A model generated the notes under the pieces. That model did no database searches, was not told where the DNA came from, and saw nothing but the letters and a program-made list of their open reading frames with translations. 64,000 nt of DNA, from the NCBI GenBank assembly GCA_025667525.1, contig CM046877.1, positions 33,872,255 through 33,936,254 of the forward strand, read 5' to 3'. The DNA comes from Glebionis coronaria (Eukaryota; Streptophyta; Magnoliopsida; Asterales; Asteraceae). This document shows positions 57,513 to 64,000 of this stretch, piece by piece. Position 1 is the first letter of the stretch. Each line of letters starts with the position of its first letter. The translations under genes and the position numbers were made by a program.

Positions 57513-58437
57513 TGGATATACAGTAACAGAAGCAAATCAAACCGAAGAACAAGGGATATACAGTAAACACGATTTATCCTTAAATCAATCAAAATCAAAC
57601 GAAAGATTAAACTAAAACAACCAATAAGCATCAACTAACAATAATCAATCAAAACACATCATCAAAACTAACAAACATAACCAAATTAATCAAAACCCAC
57701 TTGATCAAAACCATAAAAACTCAAGAACATGAACTATCAAAATAAAGAACAAATCAAACAAGAAAGGTAGAAGGAGATTAGCAATAAAATAAAGATTAAC
57801 AACAATTAAAGGTAAACTTACTTGGAATTAAAAGAAGATTAAAGGTGCGATACATGAAAATTAAAGTGTATCTAATTTAAGAACAAGGAATGAGAATAAA
57901 AGGGGAAGAGAGGCTTGTCAAGCCTCCAACAACTAAACAAATGGCTCAAATTGTGTATTTATAGGGGAGGAAGGGATTAGTGGAAGGAAGCTTCCTCCCC
58001 TCTTTCATCTTTTCCTTAATTGCGTCATTAGGTCCCTCCTTTCTTTAATCTTCTTAAATCTTGGACTATAATGACTTTGGCTCGGGATTTCTTTGAACTC
58101 GTCTTGTAATTCTTCAATAAATTATACTTGAGTTCTTCGGCTTTTGGTAAACTTCCGTCTTTTGACTTTTTCTTCGATAAATCTTCAGAATTGGTCTTGG
58201 ACTTCCGTTCTTTTTCCACTCTTGATCTTTCGGCTTCATCTTCCGTCTTTTTCTACGATAAAAGCCCGTGAATGCCGTGTTTTCTCCACTTTTCACCTTT
58301 TCGTCCTAAATCACAACAAAAACACAAACCACGCATAATTCTGACATAAATGACATAAAATACACGTTTTGGCTCGGTTATTATTGCAAATAAGTGGTAA
58401 AAAGGATGGGTGTTTCCACACCTATCCGATCTCAATA

Positions 58438-58840
58438 TGGAGCATCTTTACCGTGAAAACCTTAGAACTCGAGGGGAATTGCACGAACACCGGGTTGAAT
58501 CAAGAAAAGGTTTCAAGTTCTTGGGGAATATGATCTAGGGATTAGGGAAGAAGAGAAGGTGAAAGCTTTGAAGCTTTTCAAAGAATACATGTTGGTAAAC
58601 ATGTATTGTTGAACAATTTTATTTTATCTTGGATATGTATTAACTTGTGATTGCATGTTAGAATTATCATTTATCTTGATCCTTAATGTTAATTATGCCA
58701 TCATGTTTGTGTTTTACATAGCTTTGTGCATGCCTTTTGATAGTTAGTTTATTAGATTATGATCTGTAGTTAACTTTGGCTTGTGAAATTTTTGGGAAAA
58801 ATCTGGGTTTATCAAAAACTGGGATGGGAAATTTTTGAAA
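58438..58840. other. ORF1 tail and spacer
   Basis: After the ORF1 remnant (to about 58537) the stretch holds AT-rich sequence only. TTTTTGGGAAAAATCTGGG near 58790 resembles TTTTTGAAAAAGTC... near 60395, so the similarity of the modules begins upstream of their cassettes. Confidence 0.45.
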
Positions 58841-58847
58841 ACCTTCT

Positions 58848-58921
58848 GGTCGCGGTTCCATATCGACCCGCGGTTCCTTATCGATAAGGTACCGCCGGTC
58901 CTAGATAAGGAACCGCCGGTC
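58848..58921 (+). promoter_or_regulatory. Palindromic cassette ahead of retroelement ORF2
   Basis: The order is GGTTCCATA, GGTTCCTTA, TAAGGTACCG, TAAGGAACCG: two direct and two inverted boxes, as in the LTR. CCCGCGGTTCCTTATCGATA is shared word for word with the ORF1 cassette. ORF2 begins about 240 bp downstream. Confidence 0.65.
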
Positions 58922-59162
58922 ACTGTGCACGACAACATCTTTGCTTTACACTGTTTTCTTAATTTTGTGTAAACCTTGCATGATTTTCAGTAATAAACTG
59001 CACATTTCCTAAACTAGGGTATCTAAATTCATTATTCACCTAAAATGATTTTAACCCATTACTAGTTTGGATCATCCCCTCACCCATTTAAACCCACCTT
59101 GTTTGCCATGTTCTTCACACATCAAACATACTTCCCTAAACCTTAAACCACCCTAATCAACC

Positions 59163-59861
59163 ATGGTGTGTACCAAAACCTCAAACACTTCCAAGACCTC
59201 CACCCCAAGAAAAACACTCAAAATAAGGGTTAAGGTAGCTAAGCCTAACTCTTCACCTTTCCACACACCTAAGAATGAGAATGCTCCTATCCTCATTTCT
59301 TCATCACCTTCCCCACCTCTTGCACCATGCAAGACCTCCTCCACCCATGGTACTAACCACTCCATTGGTTCTACCTCCTCTTCATTCAATTCTAGAATGA
59401 ATGAGCTTTCTTCACCCTTCACTCCAAGTGCACCCTTAGAAGTGACCACACAACCTCAACCAATCCAAAGCATTCCTTTTGGGAATGACTTTGATGACAT
59501 TTTGGTGACTTCACCATTTACCCCTCACAACCCACCCATTTCACCAACCTTGGAGGATATACCTCCACACTCACCCATTTCCCCTTTAGGCAATATGCCT
59601 CCACTTTCACCCACTTCACCCTTGGAGAACTTGCCTCCTCCACCTCCACCCAACTCAAACATCTTAATTTTGGGTGTCCCACTTTCCCTCCTCTTGGGTG
59701 ATCCTTACTTTGGGTTTCAACAAACTCATGGTCCTAGATGTCCATGTTGTCTCTACAACCACTTCCTCATCCAAAACCTAAGGATGGATATGTATGGACT
59801 ACATAGGGGTTTGCAAGATTTCTTGCTTACTTTGTTCTCCATGCCTCCTCCTAGGAGATGA
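59163..59861 (+). CDS. Retroelement ORF2, Pro/Ser-rich protein with CxCC motif
   Basis: The 232-codon frame starts at ATG in an ACCATGG context. A basic N-terminus (TPRKTLKIRVKVAKP) is followed by a long Pro/Ser/Thr-rich middle containing repeated SPxSPLxNMPP/SPLENLPP units. The C-terminal part is more ordered: GPRCPCCLYNHFLIQ, then LRMDMYGLHRGLQDFLL. It is not gag, env or any domain I recognise. Its C-terminus aligns loosely with ORF3 (CxCC, then a Tyr, then FLLT and a Pro pair), pointing to common origin. It is intact. Expression from the cassette upstream is an inference. Confidence 0.5.
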   Translation: MVCTKTSNTSKTSTPRKTLKIRVKVAKPNSSPFHTPKNENAPILISSSPSPPLAPCKTSSTHGTNHSIGSTSSSFNSRMNELSSPFTPSAPLEVTTQPQPIQSIPFGNDFDDILVTSPFTPHNPPISPTLEDIPPHSPISPLGNMPPLSPTSPLENLPPPPPPNSNILILGVPLSLLLGDPYFGFQQTHGPRCPCCLYNHFLIQNLRMDMYGLHRGLQDFLLTLFSMPPPRR

Positions 59862-60440
59862 ATGATGGAGTTGTCTTAATAAGAGTTTTCAACAAAACCA
59901 AGCCTAAGAAAACTACTTATCTAGATTCTATGTTAAGCTAGCTATGTATTAGTTAGTTCTTATTTATCTTTGTACTTGCCTCATTAATAAATGGGAATTG
60001 ATTTGCACACTCATGAATTTGATTGAGACACTCCATCATGTGCATTATATAGTTGTACCAAAATCCATATTGTGCTTTATCTGTTTATACATTGAGTGTC
60101 CCAATCAATATTTTGAGTGTGCGAATCATCTCCCTTAATGAATGTTTGATGTTGTTGTCTTATGGATTTAGCTTTGTGTGATTCTATCCTTTTGTGCACA
60201 CTAATCAACTTTAATTTGAAATTAAAATTGAACCTAAATCTATCACAACCCCTAAACTTGACTAAAATTGGTTCAAAATGATATCTAAATTATTTTGTCA
60301 CCCTTTGTCAAGACATTCTTTGTGAATGTGTTGCTTTATGCAACCCTAACATATTTTGGTTCTAATAGAGGTAAAATTCCAAGATTTGCAACTTTTTGAA
60401 AAAGTCTTAGTTTTTCCCAAAACCCAGGAAAAACATGGTT
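59862..60440. other. Retroelement interior, no gene recognised
   Basis: AT-rich stretch after ORF2. TTGAGTGTCCCAATCA and its inverse TTGATTGAGACACTC-like words occur near 60025 and 60095. Confidence 0.5.
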
Positions 60441-60453
60441 CAAAGTCCTCTGG

Positions 60454-60523
60454 ACGCGGTTCCTTAAAGACCCGCGGTTCCTTAGTGATATGGAACCGCC
60501 GACCCCTATAAGGTACCGCGGCC
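60454..60523 (+). promoter_or_regulatory. Palindromic cassette ahead of retroelement ORF3
   Basis: The order is GGTTCCTTA, GGTTCCTTA, TGGAACCG, TAAGGTACCG, with CCCGCGGTTCCTTA again shared with the other internal copies. The spacing of the boxes matches the LTR cassette closely. ORF3 begins about 235 bp downstream. Confidence 0.65.
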
Positions 60524-60669
60524 AGAAAGTGGCTTTTGACGATTTTTTGGTCAAAACCTTTAAAACCCTATTCCCAGTCAAGATTCCTTGTTTACTCAAA
60601 CTGACTAAACATTCCTTGACACTACACATTTTGTATTCAAATTCTTACCTTGATTACATTTTACTTATA

Positions 60670-60758
60670 CCCCAACCTTGAGATTTTATTCTCACACCTT
60701 CCCAACCTTGAGAATTCATTTTCACATAACCTTGAGATATCATTCTTACACTCTCACA
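60670..60758 (+). repeat. Three short leader repeats before ORF3
   Basis: AACCTTGAGATTTTATTCTC, AACCTTGAGAATTCATTTTC and AACCTTGAGATATCATTCTT follow one another, each ending near an ACA, directly upstream of the ORF3 ATG. Confidence 0.75.
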
Positions 60759-61304
60759 ATGCCTAACTCCTACATTCCTAACCTTGACATTTCTTTGTCA
60801 CAACCCCTCTCACCCAAAGCTTCTTCATCCAAGCTTTCAAAGAAACCGAAAATCTCGGTTCGACTCGTTTGGGTTAAGAAGAATGAACTATCTTCGTCCA
60901 AACCACCCAAAAACCCTACCTTCTCTCCAATCAAGTATTGGAATGAGACTTACACCATAAACCCCATCACCGGAGCAAAAGAAAATGTTCCACCACCACC
61001 ATAATCCTTCAATACCCCCCAACTCAATGACCTTGCAACCTTCCCAAACCTCACAAGGCATTGTGAAAACATTCCCAAACCCTTTACCCCACCACCACCA
61101 AACCCTAAGTTTGATGCCATACCCCCATCAAACGATTTTGTGTTGCATCATGGATCCTCGTGTGATTGTTGCCGATTTCAACAAATTGAACTTGCTCATG
61201 TGTATGAGAAGTTAAATTTTCTTGAATTCCTCCTCACTCGACCTCCTATTCAAGTTTTCGTTCCGGTGGACAAAACTTCGAATGATGCATCATCGTCTTT
61301 TTAG
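60759..61304 (+). pseudogene. Retroelement ORF3, diverged paralogue of ORF2, with an in-frame stop
   Basis: The frame starts at ATG 60759 (MPNSYIPNLDISLSQPLSP), has a basic segment KKPKISVRLVWVKKNELSS similar to the ORF2 N-terminus, and meets TAA at 61002-61004. In the same frame it continues open for another 99 codons to TAG at 61302-61304. The continuation ends with HHGSSCDCCRFQQIELAHVY and LEFLLTRPPIQVF, matching the CxCC...FLLT end of ORF2. The TAA is thus probably a recent nonsense change in a protein of about 180 residues. Its function is unknown. Confidence 0.5.
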
Positions 61305-61760
61305 CTTTATTTTATTTTTAGCAATCTTGGAAAATATCACTATTAGACTAGCTTATGCTTAGTGGTTTATTTTCCATATTTATTGCTTTTAGATACTCAT
61401 ACTATGTGTATGTCTATCTTCTTTGTTGTATTTTTTTAACCTTTGTGTTATTTGTGTGCTATATAATTAGTTCTACTTTGAGTTGATCTTGGTTAATTTT
61501 TTACAATTGCTTATGGGTAATTCCATCAATTCTAAAGCTTTAACCCATTGACAAGCTTATCATCTTCATTGGATTGAAGTTTGATTTTGTCAATTACCTC
61601 TTTGGACATACTTAGCAAAATACTTGCTTCTAATTTGAGACTTCTTCTCTTTCTCCCTCTCAAGTTACTTAGTAGGTAGTGATCATATATACATTGGTGT
61701 TTCTTTCCTTTCTACTAACCTTTGTGTAGCATGTCACCTTAGCTCACAAACTTGGTGCCC
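61305..61760. other. Retroelement interior, no gene recognised
   Basis: A/T-rich stretch between ORF3 and the polypurine region. No supported frame. Confidence 0.5.
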
Positions 61761-61765
61761 CAAGC

Positions 61766-61946
61766 AAGGGGGAGCAACCACCAAGGGGGAGCTACTAGCA
61801 AAGTTCGATGTTCTTCAAAGACTTTTGCTAACCTTTTTGCTACGACAAAGGGGGAGAAATGATAGTGATAAACCAGTTAATAATTCCATAGTTTGTGTTT
61901 CTACGTAAATGAGTTTATCGTTTGTCGTAATCAAAAAGGGGGAGAT
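61766..61946 (+). promoter_or_regulatory. Repeated polypurine tracts
   Basis: AAGGGGGAG occurs four times (about 61767, 61784, 61848 and 61936). The last, AAAAAGGGGGAGAT, abuts the 3' LTR and is the expected plus-strand primer. Duplicated tracts of this kind are known from Sirevirus-type copia elements (from memory). Confidence 0.75.
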
Positions 61947-63538
61947 TGTTAATGCAAGTAATGCCTAAAAACATTATTAGTGTTAACTAATCTTTCTTAG
62001 TTTTGATCACAACAAACCATACAACACATTTAGTGTAAAACACAAAATGAATTATTTAACTAACACTATCATCAAGGTAATAATCATATCACTAACCTTT
62101 CTTAATCATACTTAGTGATCATCAAAATGATTATCCTTAAAACTCACTTTTGTTAATAAGACAAAAGAATTTTAATAAACTTTCTTTTTTAGAAAATGTT
62201 TTATTAAAATGGAAAATGAAAATTTGAAAATGACGTATTCCAAATGCTGTTAGAATATCCTTTGAAGGGTTCAAATACCTCAGATATTCCCACCCCACTA
62301 AAAGACAAAAAACGGAGCGGAGTCTAGTGGCGGTACCTTAAGTACCTACGCGGTACCTTAGCGATATGGTACCGCGGGGTGAGATAAGGTACCGCACACA
62401 GTAGCCGTTATAGATCCGTTGTAACTTTTTCTCCTTTAAATAGTGGGTCAAATCTCATTTTCCAGCAAGCCTCTTGGATGTTTTTCTCATCCCTCTTTCT
62501 ATTTTCTATAGCATAATCATTAGTAAATGATCACTTAAATTGTTAAGGATGTTTACATATGATTATCCTCTTGATCCCCTCCTTTACCATGTCCAATGAG
62601 AAGATCACTCACTCACTAGTGTAGTGATAAAGATGAATTTATGAGCTAGTCATATTCATCATGATATCGGTCAATCCAATGTATTTATGAATACTTGGAC
62701 TAGTTGTGTTCATCCAAGTTATTTGTGGATACTTAGATTTGTTGTGTACATCCATTGCATATGTGTTTGCTTGGATTTGTGTTGTGTAAATCCAAGCTAC
62801 ATGTGTGTACTTGGATAAGTCTAGTTGAGTTGTAATAGATTTGATTAGGAGTTCTCACTAAACTATAAAGTGATGTGGTTGTGTCTTGTGAGTTCTCACT
62901 AAACTTTAACGTGATTAGTAGTTGTGTTGTTTGAAGTTCTCACTTAGCTTCAAAGTGAAGAGTCGTGAAGATTGGTTCTAGCTTTCGATTATAACTCGAC
63001 ATCTAGCCTTGTGTCGTAAAATGGTGAAGTAGGCAACGTCGTGAAGATTGGTTCTACCTTAAGATTAGAACTCGACATCTAGCCTTGTGTCGTTAAATTG
63101 TGAAGTAGGCAACGTCGTGTAGATTGGTCCTAGCTAAAGATTAGGTCTCGACATTTAGCTTAGTGTCGGAAAATAATGTAAGCAACGATGTAAGGTTTTC
63201 TCCGCCGAGAAGGGAGCTTGTGGATATAGTGGAAATCTCGAGTAGGTGTACTCGAGGAGTGGAGTAGAAACGAGGATAGAGCCTCGTTGTCGAACCACTA
63301 TAAATCTTGGTGTCTTCCCACTAGGTTGTCTCCTTCCTTGCTCTTTACTTATTTCATTATCATTATACTTGCTTATTATCCTTGCTAGTGTATTTCAATT
63401 GAACCTAATCATTATGCAACTTAGCATCAAGTAAAAAATAGTTTTGATACAAACCAAATTGAAAGTAATTTTAATTTGGTCACCAATCGAAGAGAAACTA
63501 TTCAACCCCCCCCCCCCCCCCCCCTTCTAGTTTCTACA
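61947..63538 (+). repeat. 3' LTR
   Basis: The LTR is 1592 bp and very similar to the 5' LTR. Visible differences include about 20 substitutions, a 12-bp deletion near 62669 (CTTTTTATTTTA lost) and a longer C run (about 63507-63524). The cassette and stem-loop arrays are conserved. Confidence 0.92.
62331..62396 (+). promoter_or_regulatory. Four-box palindromic cassette, 3' LTR copy
   Basis: It is identical in its four boxes to the 5' LTR copy. One base after the last box differs (GCACAC against GCGCAC). Confidence 0.65.
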
Positions 63539-64000
63539 TAGAAGAATTTGGTCATTTATAAATTTATTTTTCAAATGACATCACCTGGAACTATGGATTT
63601 TATATTTGTGTCACTATAGACTGCCTGATGCCGATTACATACTTCATGGCCCATTCTTTCATACCTCTATTTTTACTAAGGAGACTCGTTCCCATTTTGT
63701 TTCTGGTGTTACTTATGGTGTCCCATGGTCCGATGTCGGTGTTGAAAAGGTTATATCTTATTTAATGTTTTATGTCTAGGTTCAATATGGCTTCTACTTA
63801 CAGTTTATTTGATATTATAGGTTTACTTTCCAATCAATAAAGATGATATCCATTGGGTCCTTGCTCAACTACATTTACGTTCTGGTGTCATAACCATTTA
63901 CGACAGCATGCTTCCTAATCACTTGCTAGAAACTCAAGTTGAATATCGAAAATGGTGGCTGGCCTTGGCTGAAACATATCAATATGTCATTCCAAAGTAT

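Larger units (their letters stand above)
56391..58428 (-). mobile_element. Insertion in ORF1, solo-LTR-like, minus orientation
   Basis: The flanks GATCTTAAT (56382-56390) and GATCTCAAT (58429-58437) agree at 8 of 9 bases and mark the likely insertion point. Read on the minus strand, the segment begins GGTGTGGAAACACCC and has a TATA box CTATAAATACAC near 57955, a leader-like stretch with an AA/GTAAGT donor near 57832, and no coding domain. This fits an LTR without its body, but TG...CA ends and a 5-bp duplication are not clean. An internal duplication and a palindrome array are listed separately. Confidence 0.5.
52593..63538 (+). mobile_element. LTR retroelement without gag-pol (LARD-like, probably Sirevirus-related)
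   Basis: The two LTRs (52593-54194 and 61947-63538) begin TGTTAATGCAAG and end TTTCTACA, and I count roughly twenty substitutions between them. The flanks are TAGAC (52588-52592) and TAGAA (63539-63543), a 5-bp duplication with one change. A tRNA-Met-type primer site follows the 5' LTR, and AAAAAGGGGGAGAT precedes the 3' LTR. The 7.75-kb interior has no gag, protease, integrase, reverse transcriptase or RNase H that I can find, so it would depend on a helper. Multiple AAGGGGGAG tracts near the 3' LTR and the palindromes upstream of the LTR TATA box recall Ty1/copia Sireviruses (from memory). Confidence 0.9.
48479..64000 (+). mobile_element. Left part of a large Mutator-like element carrying a DUF1985-Ulp1 gene
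   Basis: From 48479 the sequence GGGAAAAAGATCAATTTGGTC resembles the terminal repeats of plant Ulp1-bearing Mutator-like elements and lies about 490 bp ahead of the gene. The other terminus is beyond the window, so neither the inverted repeat nor the 9-bp duplication can be confirmed. A younger LTR element occupies 52593-63538 inside it. Confidence 0.5.
48969..64000 (+). pseudogene. DUF1985 / Ulp1-type (C48) protease gene, degraded and split
   Basis: Exon 1 is 48969-48986 (MAGFVQ) and exon 2 starts at 49146. The DUF1985-like domain covers LRFGTCSLKQY through NFPWGEYMWDEFHNRVY. An acidic, repeat-bearing middle follows (50240-52270), then WRTTNAPRSRPLVPKYIMDL and FPWGPDSITVKAAFWGRLLG (52345-52540). 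After the LTR element come HLELW, RLPDADYILHGPFF (about 63590-63650) and the peptidase region VYFPINKDDIHWVLAQL with its catalytic His and YDSM with the Asp. The Cys would lie past the window. In-frame stops at 49629-49631 and 50238-50240 and a frameshift at the poly-C tract (52143-52160) disable it. Such proteins resemble SUMO proteases but are usually transposon-borne. Confidence 0.8.

Noticed and set aside
58028..58435. Lys-rich minus-strand frames
   Set aside because: Compositional frames within the LTR-like insertion, overlapping each other in different registers.

Overview
This window reads as nuclear DNA of a flowering plant, most likely a eudicot of the daisy family (Asteraceae). It has two intron-containing host gene families with plant-type exons, AT-rich spacers, and dense nested plant transposons. 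The Asteraceae guess rests on the retroelement ORF at 55599-56462, whose opening resembles a protein I remember as abundant in Asteraceae retroelements. That placement is from memory, not a search.

Layout. 1-3690: repeat-rich spacer that opens with an array of TGAGTCA palindromes. 3696-6905 (minus): an intact five-exon IQ-motif protein gene of the IQM family, with a 5'UTR intron and a TATA box. 7095-34900: transposon graveyard. It holds several non-autonomous hAT elements (most with clear 8-bp target duplications), a Harbinger deletion derivative (11880-13470), a CACTA element (15623-18400), a 5'-truncated L1-type LINE (19568-22811), Mutator-type MITEs, and a foldback element carrying a 100-bp tandem repeat. 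34911-47397: a tandem segmental duplication. Each unit has a TAF7 gene (minus; TFIID subunit) head-to-head with a small Pro/Cys-rich gene (plus). Both TAF7 copies look intact, and both carry a U12-type AT-AC intron with textbook signals. The small gene is intact in unit 1 (40146-40478). In unit 2 it is broken by a frameshift and a stop, and MITEs sit in its promoter and leader. A third, degraded paralogue lies at 47936-48357.

48479-64000: the left part of a large Mutator-like element carrying a DUF1985-Ulp1 protease-type gene with several disabling changes. That gene is split by a 10.9-kb LTR retroelement (52593-63538) with two ~1.6-kb LTRs, a tRNA-Met-type primer site and repeated polypurine tracts. 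I see no gag or pol in it. Instead it holds three ORFs, each preceded by a GC-rich four-box palindromic cassette that also sits upstream of the TATA box in both LTRs. The second and third ORFs appear to be diverged paralogues, so the element seems built from repeated [cassette + leader + ORF] modules. This is the most unusual structure in the window.

The host genes do not form a pathway. TAF7 acts in general transcription initiation and the IQM protein is a putative calmodulin binder. No tRNA, rRNA or CRISPR feature was found.
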